A stretch of 64,000 nucleotides of DNA from CAVQJU01 sp963712905 (GTDB lineage Bacteria; Acidobacteriota; Vicinamibacteria; Vicinamibacterales; CAVVIG01), in NCBI GenBank assembly GCA_963712905.1, contig CAVQJU010000010.1:248001-312000 (forward strand). The letters run 5' to 3'. Below are positions 18,498 through 27,135 of the stretch, piece after piece; position 1 is the stretch's first letter; each line of letters opens with the position of its first letter. Under the pieces are notes generated by a model. The model was not told where the DNA came from and did not search any database. It saw nothing but the letters and a program-made list of their open reading frames with translations. The translations under genes were made by a program, and so were the position numbers.

Positions 18498-18656
18498 TCA
18501 GCGACGCGGATCCTGGTTGGTTCCGAGCCTGTGCTCCGTTATCCACTGATGGCTGACCGCGCCCATGTCCGCGGACCGATCGGCTCGCGCCCGGAAGGCC
18601 AGGATACTTGCGGCAGCCGCGAGAGCGAGCCCGGCGACAATCCATATGGCAGTCAT
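18498..18656 (-). CDS. 52-residue small membrane protein
   Basis: A short gene. It begins MTAIWIVAGLALAAAASILA, one membrane span, then FRARADRSADMGAVSHQWIT and a basic C-terminus. GAGGGAG lies eight bases before the ATG, a strong ribosome site, and the stop is seven bases before the GNAT start. The context suggests a membrane-bound partner or leader for the acetyltransferase. The ribosome site and clean membrane segment support a real gene; its function is unknown. Confidence 0.6.
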   Translation of the reverse strand: MTAIWIVAGLALAAAASILAFRARADRSADMGAVSHQWITEHRLGTNQDPRR

Positions 18657-18685
18657 GTGCGATCTCCCTCACCGACCCGAGACGC

Positions 18686-19195
18686 CTAACGGGGACGGCC
18701 CGTCAATACGGGCACGAGCAACAATTCGGACAACGCGCCGACTGTGGCAAAGACTTGTCCTGTCTTCTGATGTTTCATCTGAACGACTTCTCCGCCGTCA
18801 CTGGCGAACATCACGTCGAAGCGCTCCTCCACGGGCGGCAGACCGCCGGCCCGGAGGAAGTGGTAGTGGCAGGTCATGGACGCGCCCTCCAGATTCGGCG
18901 TGACCGTGAGGGTGACCGCCCCGGGCGCCGGTTTGCGGACCGCGAATCCGCCGGCCGGCATGTCCGCATCGACGACGATGTTGCGAGCGTGGTCGCCCGG
19001 AAACTCGCCGCGAAACGCATCGGCATCGTGCGCCACGGCCGACCGAAGCTCGTCGACGAGCCGTCGGCCGTTCACGCGCACCAGCGCCGCATTCCTGGCG
19101 AGGAGCTCGTCCTCTTTGAGACGCTGGGAGTCCCGTTTGCGCTCGTCATCGGCAATGCGCTTGATCCAGTCGGCGATCGCGAGATGTGTAGTCAT
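18686..19195 (-). CDS. Cytoplasmic protein of unknown function
   Basis: A 169-residue protein with no signal peptide. The N-terminal half is a long helix of alternating charge (IADWIKRIADDERKRDSQRL, KEDELLARNAALVR). The C-terminal half is a beta domain (GAVTLTVTPNLEGASMTCHY, RFDVMFASDGGEVVQMKHQK). I start at MTTHLAIAD; an ATG two codons earlier is possible. It is upstream of the small membrane protein and the GNAT gene on the same strand and may be the first gene of their operon. Confidence 0.5.
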   Translation of the reverse strand: MTTHLAIADWIKRIADDERKRDSQRLKEDELLARNAALVRVNGRRLVDELRSAVAHDADAFRGEFPGDHARNIVVDADMPAGGFAVRKPAPGAVTLTVTPNLEGASMTCHYHFLRAGGLPPVEERFDVMFASDGGEVVQMKHQKTGQVFATVGALSELLLVPVLTGRPR

Positions 19196-19301
19196 AAGCA
19201 AGGCCGCAGGCTGAAATTCAGAGGTGAGTCGCGTCGAGAGACTCGAACGCCGGCGGGCTCAATTTCGAGTGGTCGCAGCCACTGTACTCGATTTCGCGAC
19301 T

Positions 19302-19955
19302 CTAGTCGTGCAGCACCACGGTGAGCAGCGAGTTGTTCACCTTGAGCCCGTCCTTGTAGTCGATGAAGCCCAGGCGCTGGAACTTCTTCATGAAGAAGTT
19401 CACGCGCGATCGCGTCGTGCCGACCATCTCGGCCAGCGTGGCCTGGGAGATGGGAGGCACGGCCCGCACGGGTTTGTCGGGCTTGCCGTACCGCGCCAGC
19501 AGCAACAGCGTCCGCGCGAGCCGCTTCTCGCTCGAATTGAACAGCTGATCAATCAGGTCTTCCTCGATCCGGATGTTGCGCGCGAGCATGTGGGCGATAA
19601 ACCGATCCGACAGCGCATGCTTGGCGTGCAGGAGCCGCACCATCCGCTGTTTGTCCACGAGAAGGATGCTGCTGGCCGATGTCGCCGTCGCCGTGCCCAT
19701 GCGGACCGGCTGGCCCGCCAGGCATCCCTCCCCGAAGAACTCCCCGGCGCGAAGCATCGCCACGACCGCCTCGCGGCCGGCCTTGGACTGCACCGAGAGC
19801 TTCACGTCCCCCTGCTGGATGTAGAGAACGTGGTCGCACGGGTCGCCCTGGGTGAAGATGACCTCGTCCGGCGCGTACTCGACGATCTTCCTCGCCAGCC
19901 CCGCCGACTCGAGGAAGTTCTGCACGTTAAACAGGGTGTTCCGTTTCGCTTTCAT
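19302..19955 (-). CDS. Crp/Fnr-family transcriptional regulator
   Basis: A 217-residue regulator. The N-terminal cyclic-nucleotide-type barrel has EYAPDEVIFTQGDPCDHVLY, IQQGDVKLSVQ and GREAVVAMLRAGEFFGEGCL (about residues 26-80). A dimer helix follows, then a winged helix with ISQATLAEMVGTTRSRVNFF (about 169-188) as the recognition helix. No Fnr-type cysteine cluster is present. It lies about 2.2 kb from the three Crp-like promoter motifs and is a natural candidate for their activator, but that link is untested. It is divergent from a degenerate receiver gene. Confidence 0.85.
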   Translation of the reverse strand: MKAKRNTLFNVQNFLESAGLARKIVEYAPDEVIFTQGDPCDHVLYIQQGDVKLSVQSKAGREAVVAMLRAGEFFGEGCLAGQPVRMGTATATSASSILLVDKQRMVRLLHAKHALSDRFIAHMLARNIRIEEDLIDQLFNSSEKRLARTLLLLARYGKPDKPVRAVPPISQATLAEMVGTTRSRVNFFMKKFQRLGFIDYKDGLKVNNSLLTVVLHD

Positions 19956-20146
19956 CGTCTCCAGTCATGTTAGCCCCGGGCTCAGCCGGCGTGGAGCCGG
20001 CACCCGCGCCCTCTGACATCGAGTCGGACCCAGCCTCAACCGTAGCATCCGAACCGCAAGGCGTAGATGGAGTGCCAGTTACCGCCACCCCATGCGTCAG
20101 GAACCGGACAGACGATAACGGCGGGCGGGGGATATGTATCGAGGGA

Positions 20147-20566
20147 ATGGGTGCACCCCTTCGGCAACCGTTGCCGGACCGTCCCCTCGTCGTCCTTGCC
20201 GTCGACGACGAAGAGACGCGCGCGGCGTACGCCTTCGGCCTGACCGCCATCGGATTCGACGTGACCACCGCCGGCGACCCGACCACGTGGCGCTCGCGCG
20301 CCTTCGGCGACCGCCCCAGCATCATCGTCGCCGGCATCTCGGAGGATGGGCGTGACGGTTGGATGCCCGTGCAGAGATTCAGGCGTGATCCAGTCATGCG
20401 TGATGTGCCGATCGTTGCCGTCGCCGCCGAAGTCGGAGCCGCGACGCGCGATCGCGCCCGGCGCGAAGGCTGCGCCGCGGTGTGCCTGAACAGTTGCCCG
20501 CCGGACGTGCTGGCGTCGGGCCTTCGAGCCGTGCTCGATCACACAACCCCTTCGACGTCACGCTGA
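20147..20566 (+). CDS. Degenerate response-regulator receiver protein
   Basis: A 139-residue stand-alone receiver-like domain. The first strand VVLAVDDEE keeps the acidic pair, but the phospho-acceptor position reads IIVAGISEDGRDGW, where alanine replaces aspartate. The conserved lysine near the end (usually followed by proline) is also missing: the site reads CLNSCPPDV. It should therefore not take part in normal phosphotransfer. I use the ATG at 20147; a frame from 19967 would run almost to the divergent Crp start and contain the promoter region. Confidence 0.6.
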   Translation: MGAPLRQPLPDRPLVVLAVDDEETRAAYAFGLTAIGFDVTTAGDPTTWRSRAFGDRPSIIVAGISEDGRDGWMPVQRFRRDPVMRDVPIVAVAAEVGAATRDRARREGCAAVCLNSCPPDVLASGLRAVLDHTTPSTSR

Positions 20567-20584
20567 CTGTCAGTTCCCTGCCGG

Positions 20585-22876
20585 TTACGGGCGCTCGCCC
20601 GGAACGGCCAGGTCGGGCATCGGTCGCCCCATGAAATGGCGCTGACAGATCGTCCCGAGCCATCGGGCCCACTGCGCCGATCGCTGCTGGCGCGCGCTGT
20701 CGGTCGCCATGCCCGTGTTCGCGTACATCTGGCGGTACATCTTCGAGACCAGCATGAATGCCAGGCGTGCGCGCATCGATCGAACGACACGCGATCGCGC
20801 CCAGACGCGGGGCCAGCTGTAGAAGCGGTCCCACGCGCGCTGCGTGCCAATCCGGATGTCCTCGAGCGACATGGTCGGATGAGCCGTGTAGACCTTCGGC
20901 CGGCGATCTTCCGGAATGAGCCAGTGCTGCGTCACGGGCACGCCGTCGACGTTGGTCCCCCGCCGGTTCTCTTCGGCGGCCCATTTCTCGAAATCGACGG
21001 TGCCGGGAAACGGCGTCAGCAGCACGAACTGCGCGAACGTCAGATCGGCCTGCTCCGCCATCGCGACGGTCATGTCGAACGTATCTTTTGCATCACTCGG
21101 CAGCCCGAAGATGAACGAGCCGAGGATGTAGACCCCGTGGCGCCGGAACTCACGGAGCCGGGCGACGAGCTCGTCGCCCGCCAGGTTGAAACCCTTGTAG
21201 ACGTCCTTGAGACCATCGCGGGTCACCGACTCGACGCCGACGAGCGCTCCGAGAATCCTCGCCTGTTTCATCGCGTCGAGAAACGCGGCATCCTCGGCGG
21301 CCTCCATGGTGATTTGCGTGTAGAACACCAGATCGTCCGGCAACTCGGCCAGCCTCGCCATCAGCTCGAACCGCTCTTCGCGCAGCGCTTCCAGCTCGCG
21401 CAGCCGTGAAGGGTCGGTACGGCGCCGCGCCTGGGCGAGATCGTCGAACGTGACCGGATAGAAGTTGTCGTCGGCCAGGACGATGAAGCGAAACCCCAGA
21501 CGCCGCAGCTCGACGACCTCACGGACGATGCGATCCGCGGCGCGCTGGCGGGGCTCCTGGCCGTCGGTCCGCCAGACCGAGCAGAACGAGCAGTGCTTCG
21601 GGCAGCCGCGCACCGTCTGCACCGATCCGAACATGTACCGGCGCGCCGGGAGGAGATCCCAGCGCGCCGACACGAACTGATCGCCGTCGATGCGGCCCCC
21701 CTCGTACAGGGACTGCTGACGCCCGGCGAGGCAGTCGGCGACGACGCGCTGCCAGATCAGGTCGCCGTCACCCCGGACGACGGCGTGCGCGCCGCCGAGC
21801 GCGAGGACTTCTTCCGGAAAGAGCGTGGCGTGAATGCCCCCGAACACGACGTACGCGCCGCGCTTGCGGGCCTCGTTGCCAATCTCGTATCCGCGGCGCG
21901 CGTTGCCCGTGTGAATGCCGATGCCCACGACGTCGCCGGCTTCGATGGTGTCGAGATCCAGAGGTTCGAGGGTTTCGTCGACGACCCGGGGTGTGCCCCA
22001 GGCGGTACCTGTCGCGGCAGCCAGCACGAACAGCCATCGCGGCGTGATGACGGCGACGCCGAACGACTGTGCGCTCGGGTTCACGAGATGGATTCGAGGC
22101 ATAGGCCCTCTTCGATCAACGCAGTACCAGGCTCGAGCGCCGTCCGTCACGCTGAGCAGCATGTTCGTGGCGGCGCGATAGCATTCGCACGACGCCGCTT
22201 CGAGCTTCCGGCCGTCGAGGATGGTGACGTGCCCGCGGTGATACTTGATGAGGCCGGCGCGCTGCAGCGTGATGGCAACGACGGTGACGGTCGGACGGGT
22301 CACGCCGAGCATCATGGAGACGAACTCCTGCGTGAGCGGGAAATTGTCGTCGTTCATCCGATCTCGCGCCATCAGCAGCCAGCGTGCCAGCCGCTGCTCG
22401 ACCGAGTGGACGGCGTTGCATGCGGTCGACTGCATCACGAAGCCGACGAAGGCCTGCGCGAAACGCATCAACAGGACGTAGAACGGCCCGCGCCGGTCCA
22501 TCTCGTCGCGAAACGCGGCGGCGGTCATCCGGTAGCAGGTGTCGCCCTCGCCCTGCACCATGGAAGTCGAGAAGGGCGAGCTGCCGTCCAGCACCAGGGA
22601 CGCCCCGACCATCCCTTCGTTGCCGATGGTGGCGACCTCCACCATGTTGCCGTCCTGGAGCACGGTCAGGATCGAGCAGAATCCATTGCCGGGAAAATAC
22701 ACGTGGCGGATCGGTTCGCCGGGCTTGTGCAGGACGTTCTTGAGTTTCAGAGTGACCACGTCGAGCACGGCGGCGACGCGCTTGTAGTCGGCGGGAGGGA
22801 GCGCCGCAAGAAGGCGGTTCGTTATCGGAGGCGGACGGTTTCTCGCTACGGACGAAGATTTCTTGACCACTGACAA
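20585..22876 (-). CDS. Crp/Fnr regulator fused to a B12-binding radical SAM protein
   Basis: A 763-residue frame. Residues 1 to about 245 are a Crp/Fnr protein (IRHVYFPGNGFCSILTVLQD, NEGMVGASLVL, and a winged helix FVSMMLGVTRPTVTVVAITL). From M259 (position 22102) it is a B12-binding radical SAM protein: MPRIHLVNPSAQSFGVAVIT, a B12-type domain with VVFGGIHATL, the cluster CPKHCSFC, and ITMEAAEDAAFLDAM. An SD-like AGAGG six bases before codon 259 suggests the enzyme once had, or still has, its own start. Either this is a true regulator-enzyme fusion or one lost base has joined two neighbours. The stand-alone relative is at 47584. Confidence 0.75.
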   Translation of the reverse strand: MSVVKKSSSVARNRPPPITNRLLAALPPADYKRVAAVLDVVTLKLKNVLHKPGEPIRHVYFPGNGFCSILTVLQDGNMVEVATIGNEGMVGASLVLDGSSPFSTSMVQGEGDTCYRMTAAAFRDEMDRRGPFYVLLMRFAQAFVGFVMQSTACNAVHSVEQRLARWLLMARDRMNDDNFPLTQEFVSMMLGVTRPTVTVVAITLQRAGLIKYHRGHVTILDGRKLEAASCECYRAATNMLLSVTDGARAWYCVDRRGPMPRIHLVNPSAQSFGVAVITPRWLFVLAAATGTAWGTPRVVDETLEPLDLDTIEAGDVVGIGIHTGNARRGYEIGNEARKRGAYVVFGGIHATLFPEEVLALGGAHAVVRGDGDLIWQRVVADCLAGRQQSLYEGGRIDGDQFVSARWDLLPARRYMFGSVQTVRGCPKHCSFCSVWRTDGQEPRQRAADRIVREVVELRRLGFRFIVLADDNFYPVTFDDLAQARRRTDPSRLRELEALREERFELMARLAELPDDLVFYTQITMEAAEDAAFLDAMKQARILGALVGVESVTRDGLKDVYKGFNLAGDELVARLREFRRHGVYILGSFIFGLPSDAKDTFDMTVAMAEQADLTFAQFVLLTPFPGTVDFEKWAAEENRRGTNVDGVPVTQHWLIPEDRRPKVYTAHPTMSLEDIRIGTQRAWDRFYSWPRVWARSRVVRSMRARLAFMLVSKMYRQMYANTGMATDSARQQRSAQWARWLGTICQRHFMGRPMPDLAVPGERP

Positions 22877-22976
22877 CCCCTTCGCCGCACCACGCGGCCG
22901 GACTAAGAGGCTGTCGCGGACCAGGCACTCCCCGATTCAGGGCAAGGCAGGCGGTAGTCCCTTACGCGGGAGGATA

Positions 22977-24296
22977 TCACTTGTCAACGGGCTGCGCCCT
23001 CGAAAGGGCGACGCAGAGGATGAACGCCGGAATCCCGAGAAAGCCCGCGCCGATGAAAAACAGCGCATAACCTTCGAGCAGCGTGCGATCCGCGGCGAGC
23101 CACTCCACCATCACGCCGGAAAACCCCTTTGTGAACTTTCCCACGTACGTGTACGCGGAGCTGAGCAACGCGTACTGCGTCGCCGTATAGCCGACGCTCG
23201 TCAGGCTCGACATGTACGTCACGAGGGCGACAGCAGCGAAGCTGGCGCCGAAGTTGTCCGCGGCCATCACCGCACCGAACGTGCGGATATCCGGACCGCT
23301 GTAAGCGAGAATCGCAAAGGCCGAAATCACGATGCTCTGCAGGACGACACCGATCGTCAGCGTCCTGAAGTAGCCGAAGCGTACGGCGCTCAGGCCGCCG
23401 GCCGCGATGCCCAGCATCGTCGAGACGAGGCCGATCGATCCGCGAACGGCGCCCACCGTGTCCTTCGACAGGCCGAGGTCGTGATAGAAGGGATTGGCCA
23501 TCGGCCCCATCACGAACTCGGGCAGGCGGTACAGGCTGATCATCGCGAACATCAGGAAGGCGAGCCAGCCGTACGTCCGGAAAAACTCCACGAACGGACC
23601 AGCGACGGCATCGACCACGCCGCGGGCACGCCCGAACGGGAGCGCAGCCACTACGCCGCGGATCGGCGCGGCGCGTGCCGGCTCCGCGGCCACGAGGCTT
23701 GCGCACACGCCGATCGTCATCAACACCGCCATCGTGAAATACGAGATGGGCCATCCAAAGTGTGAGGCCGCGATGAGAATGAAGGCGTCGCTCACGAGCA
23801 CGGCGGCCCGGTAGCCCAGCTGGTACGCCGCGGACAGCAGGCCCAGTTCATCCGAGTTGGCGGCGGCCTCAATCCGCCACGCGTCGACGACGATGTCCTG
23901 GGTCGAGGAGGCGAACGCGACCACGAGCGCGAGGACTCCGACCGCCGCGAGCCCGTGCTTCGGCCCGTAAACGGAAAGGCCGACGAGTCCGGCGGCGACC
24001 AGCAGTTGGCTCAGAAGCATCCAGCCGCGCCGCCGGCCGAACCGCCCGAACACCGGGGCGGGCAGGCGATCGATGAACGGCGCCCAGAGAAACTTCAACG
24101 AGTACGCAAGGCCCACCCACGACAGGAAGCCGATGGCCCCGAGCGTCGTGCCCTCGTCTCGCAGCCAGTAACCCAGCGTGTTGCCCGTCAGGAAGAACGG
24201 AAGGCCCGACGAGAACCCCAGCAGGAGCATCACCCCCACGTTCGGCTGGCGGATCGCCGCGATGACATCGCGTTTGCTGGGCGCTTTTTGGAGCAT
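22977..24296 (-). CDS. AmpG-type muropeptide permease (MFS)
   Basis: A 439-residue inner-membrane carrier with about 12 to 14 spans. The N-terminus GFSSGLPFFLTGNTLGYWLR, then FLSWVGLAYSLKFLWAPFID, is characteristic of AmpG, which imports anhydro-muropeptides for cell-wall recycling. SSTQDIVVDAWRIE and YMSSLTSVGYTATQYALLSS are further AmpG signatures. A cleavable signal is not present, as expected. The gene lies downstream of nothing on its strand and 100 bases before the Crp-radical SAM gene. Beta-lactam sensing through wall fragments is one possible role. Confidence 0.82.
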   Translation of the reverse strand: MLQKAPSKRDVIAAIRQPNVGVMLLLGFSSGLPFFLTGNTLGYWLRDEGTTLGAIGFLSWVGLAYSLKFLWAPFIDRLPAPVFGRFGRRRGWMLLSQLLVAAGLVGLSVYGPKHGLAAVGVLALVVAFASSTQDIVVDAWRIEAAANSDELGLLSAAYQLGYRAAVLVSDAFILIAASHFGWPISYFTMAVLMTIGVCASLVAAEPARAAPIRGVVAALPFGRARGVVDAVAGPFVEFFRTYGWLAFLMFAMISLYRLPEFVMGPMANPFYHDLGLSKDTVGAVRGSIGLVSTMLGIAAGGLSAVRFGYFRTLTIGVVLQSIVISAFAILAYSGPDIRTFGAVMAADNFGASFAAVALVTYMSSLTSVGYTATQYALLSSAYTYVGKFTKGFSGVMVEWLAADRTLLEGYALFFIGAGFLGIPAFILCVALSRAQPVDK

Positions 24297-24375
24297 GTGT
24301 GTGCGGCCGGACCCATGCTAACCCGAACGAGTTGCGGCGCGCCGCCGTACAATGGAGTGCGTTCGCTCTTTTCCC

Positions 24376-25560
24376 ATGCCTGCGATGTTCAGACCCCGAG
24401 CCGCGGCCTCCGCATTTCGGATGGCGGCCGTTTCGATGACGGTGCTGGCGGGTTGTTCCCGGCCGTCCGCGCCGGCGACGACGGCCGGAGCTGCGCGCAC
24501 GGTGAACGCGGCCGCGACGTCGGCGAGCGATGCGCCGCTGCCCGGCATGCCGCCGGTGCTGGATGCCTACAACATCTACGCGGCGGACGGTCCCGGCCAT
24601 CTGAGCCCGAAAGTCGAGCGATTCCCGTCGCGGGTCTACGTCCCGAACACCGGCAGCAACAGCGTGGACGTGATCGATCCCGCGTCGTTCAAGGTCGTCG
24701 GTCACTTCGCGGTGGGCCGCCAGCCGCAGCACATCACGCCGTCGTACGATCTGGAACGCTTGTGGGTCCTCAACGATTTGGGCGACTCGCTCACCGAAAT
24801 CGATCCGGCCACCGGCAAGAACGGCAGGACCATCCGGGTCAAAGATCCGTACAACATGTACTACACGCCGGATGGGCAGTTTGCCGTGGTGGTCGCGGAG
24901 CGGGAAGCGAAGCTCAACTTCCTGAGGCCGTCGGATATGAAGCTCGTCGAGTCGGTGCCGGTGCCGTGCCGCGGCATCGATCACATGGACTTCGCCGCCA
25001 ACGGCCGCTTCCTCATCGCGAGCTGCGAGTTCGCGGCGACGCTGGTTAAAGTGGATGTCGCGACGCGGCGGCCCCTCGGCACGCTGGCGCTCGAAAAAGG
25101 CGGCATGCCGCAGGACGTGCGGTCGTCTCCCGACGGGAACCTCTTCTACGTCGCGGACATGATGGCCAACGGCGTGTACGTCATCGACCTGTACGCGTTC
25201 AGCCGCGTGGAATTCATTCCGACGGGAAAAGGCGCGCACGGGATCTCCATCAGCCGCGACGCGAAGCTGATGTACGTGTCGAACCGGGCCGAGGGCAGCG
25301 TGTCCGTGATCGACCTCGCGACGCGCAAGGCCGTCGCCAAGTGGCACATCCCCGGCGGCGGCAGCCCGGACATGGGCGGGCTGTCGGCCGATGGCGCGAC
25401 GCTCTGGTTGTCGGGCCGTTACAACCGGGACGTGTACGCCTTCGATACACGGGATGGGCGGCTGCTGGCGCGCATCAAGGTCGGAAAAGGGCCGCACGGC
25501 CTGGCCGTCTATCCGCAGCCGGGCCGCTATTCCCTGGGCCACAACGGCGTGTTCCGCTGA
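24376..25560 (+). CDS. Beta-propeller lipoprotein (YVTN repeats)
   Basis: A 394-residue protein with a lipoprotein signal (MAAVSMTVLAGCSRP) and an Ala/Thr-rich linker. It then has a seven-bladed type of beta propeller: RVYVPNTGSNSVDVIDPASF, LWVLNDLGDSLTEIDPATGK, VYVIDLYAFSRVEFI, MYVSNRAEGSVSVIDLATRK and LWLSGRYNRDVYAFDTRDGR. Such proteins sit on the outer face of a membrane and often bind partners or cofactors; no catalytic motif is evident. Several in-frame ATGs exist at the start, and 24376 is a compromise. TACAAT at 24348-24353 is a possible -10. Confidence 0.7.
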   Translation: MPAMFRPRAAASAFRMAAVSMTVLAGCSRPSAPATTAGAARTVNAAATSASDAPLPGMPPVLDAYNIYAADGPGHLSPKVERFPSRVYVPNTGSNSVDVIDPASFKVVGHFAVGRQPQHITPSYDLERLWVLNDLGDSLTEIDPATGKNGRTIRVKDPYNMYYTPDGQFAVVVAEREAKLNFLRPSDMKLVESVPVPCRGIDHMDFAANGRFLIASCEFAATLVKVDVATRRPLGTLALEKGGMPQDVRSSPDGNLFYVADMMANGVYVIDLYAFSRVEFIPTGKGAHGISISRDAKLMYVSNRAEGSVSVIDLATRKAVAKWHIPGGGSPDMGGLSADGATLWLSGRYNRDVYAFDTRDGRLLARIKVGKGPHGLAVYPQPGRYSLGHNGVFR

Positions 25561-25565
25561 CGGGC

Positions 25566-25601
25566 TTGACTTTAAGCAGGCGCATACTTTGTAATACAAA
25601 G
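25566..25601 (+). promoter_or_regulatory. ispH promoter with palindromic operator
   Basis: TTGACT (25566-25571), 18 bases, TGTAAT (25590-25595), then eight bases to the ATG. CTTTGTAATACAAAG (25587-25601) is a perfect 6-3-6 palindrome that covers the -10 and reaches within two bases of the start codon. No Shine-Dalgarno sequence is present, so a leaderless mRNA under a repressor is likely. The repressor is unknown. Confidence 0.6.
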
Positions 25602-25603
25602 CT

Positions 25604-26452
25604 ATGCAGGTCATCCGCGCGGACCACCTCGGCATGTGCTTCGGCGTCCGGGACGCCATCGACCTGGCCCGCCGCCACGCCGACGACGCGCCGCTGACGG
25701 TCCTCGGCGACCTGGTGCACAACGACGCGGTCCTGGCGGACCTGCGATCCAGGGGCATCGCCATCGCCCACGACCCGTCCGATGTGAGGACGCACACGGT
25801 GATGGTGACGGCTCACGGCGCCTCGGAACGGATGCTGGCCCGCACGCGCGCACAGGGACTCGAGGTCGTCGAGGCGACGTGTCCCCTCGTGCACGTGGCG
25901 CATCGGGCGGTCCGGGCCCTCGTCTGCCGCGGCTACCATCCCGTGATCATCGGCCAGCGCGGCCACGTGGAGGTGCGGGGCCTGACAGACGACCTCGACG
26001 CCTTCGACGTCGTGCTGGACGAACGCGACGTCATCGCGCTCGACGAACATCCACGCATCGGCGTCGCCGCCCAGACGACGCAGCCGATCGAGCGGGTACG
26101 GAAGCTCGTCGCCCTGATCCGGCGTCGATTCCCCCGCTCCGACGTGCACTTCATCGACACCGTCTGTCATCCGACGAAAGAGCGCCAGAGCGCGGCTGTC
26201 GATCTGGCCCGCCGCTGTGACGTCGTCATCGTCGTCGGCGGCGCGAACAGCAACAACACGCGCGAGCTGGTGGCGACGTGCCGGCTGCACTGTTCGCGCG
26301 TGCATCACGTCCAGACCGAGTCGGAGCTCCGCCCGGAGTGGTTTCTCGGCGCGGCGGCGGTGGGCCTCACGGCCGGGACGTCTACGCCGGACGAGGTCAT
26401 CGACCGTGTCGACCGGCACATCCATGCGCTAACAGCTGGAGGATGCCGGTGA
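25604..26452 (+). CDS. ispH: 4-hydroxy-3-methylbut-2-enyl diphosphate reductase
   Basis: A 282-residue [4Fe-4S] enzyme that makes IPP and DMAPP in the last step of the MEP isoprenoid pathway. The three cluster cysteines are visible: C12 (GMCFGVRDAI), C93 (EATCPLVH) and C188 (IDTVCHPTKERQ). Substrate residues are also present: H39 (GDLVHND), H71 (TAHGASE), E123 (RGHVEVRG), the TTQ at 158-160 and GGANSNNTREL. The length is near the short end for the family. The stop overlaps the next gene by four bases (GTGA). Confidence 0.93.
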   Translation: MQVIRADHLGMCFGVRDAIDLARRHADDAPLTVLGDLVHNDAVLADLRSRGIAIAHDPSDVRTHTVMVTAHGASERMLARTRAQGLEVVEATCPLVHVAHRAVRALVCRGYHPVIIGQRGHVEVRGLTDDLDAFDVVLDERDVIALDEHPRIGVAAQTTQPIERVRKLVALIRRRFPRSDVHFIDTVCHPTKERQSAAVDLARRCDVVIVVGGANSNNTRELVATCRLHCSRVHHVQTESELRPEWFLGAAAVGLTAGTSTPDEVIDRVDRHIHALTAGGCR

Positions 26453-27126
26453 GACGCCTCGCGCGGGCCCGCACCCGCTGGATGATCGTCGTCCTGTTTG
26501 CCGTCGCGATGGCGTGGTTCGAGGCGGCCACGGTCTACTACCTTCGCGTGATGGTCGATCGTGTGGATCCCTACCAGCCGAACCCGCTGCCGATGGACGG
26601 CATCGTGGAGCCGGTCGAGCTCGCGCGAGAAGCGGCCACGCTCGTCATGCTGGCCGCCATCGGCGCGCTTGCGGGGCGGAACGTTCGGACACGCCTCGGC
26701 TACGCGGCGATCGCCTTCGGCGTCTGGGATGTCTTCTATTACGTGTTCCTGAAATTCATCTCGGGCTGGCCGGCGTCCCTGCTCGACTGGGACATCCTGT
26801 TTCTGCTCCCGCTGCCGTGGTGGGGGCCGGTGCTGGCGCCGGTCTGCATCGCGCTTCTCATGATCGCGTGGGGCACGCAGGTCACGCAGCGCGCCGCCGG
26901 GCAATACACCGTCGCGTTGACGTCGACTGTGTGGCGCCTGAACTGGCTCGGGATCGCGCTCGCGCTCTACGTGTTCATGGCCGACGCGCTTCGCGCCGTG
27001 CCGAACGGTCTGGACGCGACACGGACGGTGTTACCGGCCGCCTTCAACTGGCCGGTCTTCCTCGTCGCGCTGGCGCTGATGGCCGCTCCGGTTGCGGACG
27101 TCTTCCGGCCAGGCCGGCGGGCGTGA
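26449..27126 (+). CDS. Integral membrane protein coupled to ispH
   Basis: A 225-residue protein with about six membrane spans (WMIVVLFAVAMAWFEAATVY, LVMLAAIGALAGR, FLLPLPWWGPVLAPVCIALL, FNWPVFLVALALMAAPVADV). GGAGG at 26438-26442 lies six bases before a GTG at 26449 and directly against an ATG at 26443, so I choose the GTG. This start overlaps the ispH stop as GTGA, a classic coupling arrangement. I know no family; the partnership with ispH suggests an isoprenoid or quinone link, which is inference. Confidence 0.6.
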   Translation: MRRLARARTRWMIVVLFAVAMAWFEAATVYYLRVMVDRVDPYQPNPLPMDGIVEPVELAREAATLVMLAAIGALAGRNVRTRLGYAAIAFGVWDVFYYVFLKFISGWPASLLDWDILFLLPLPWWGPVLAPVCIALLMIAWGTQVTQRAAGQYTVALTSTVWRLNWLGIALALYVFMADALRAVPNGLDATRTVLPAAFNWPVFLVALALMAAPVADVFRPGRRA

Positions 27127-27135
27127 CACGCACGG

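Noticed and set aside
18469..18672. 67-codon minus-strand frame
   Set aside because: An out-of-frame reading of the same DNA as the 52-residue membrane protein, which has the ribosome site and the membrane segment.
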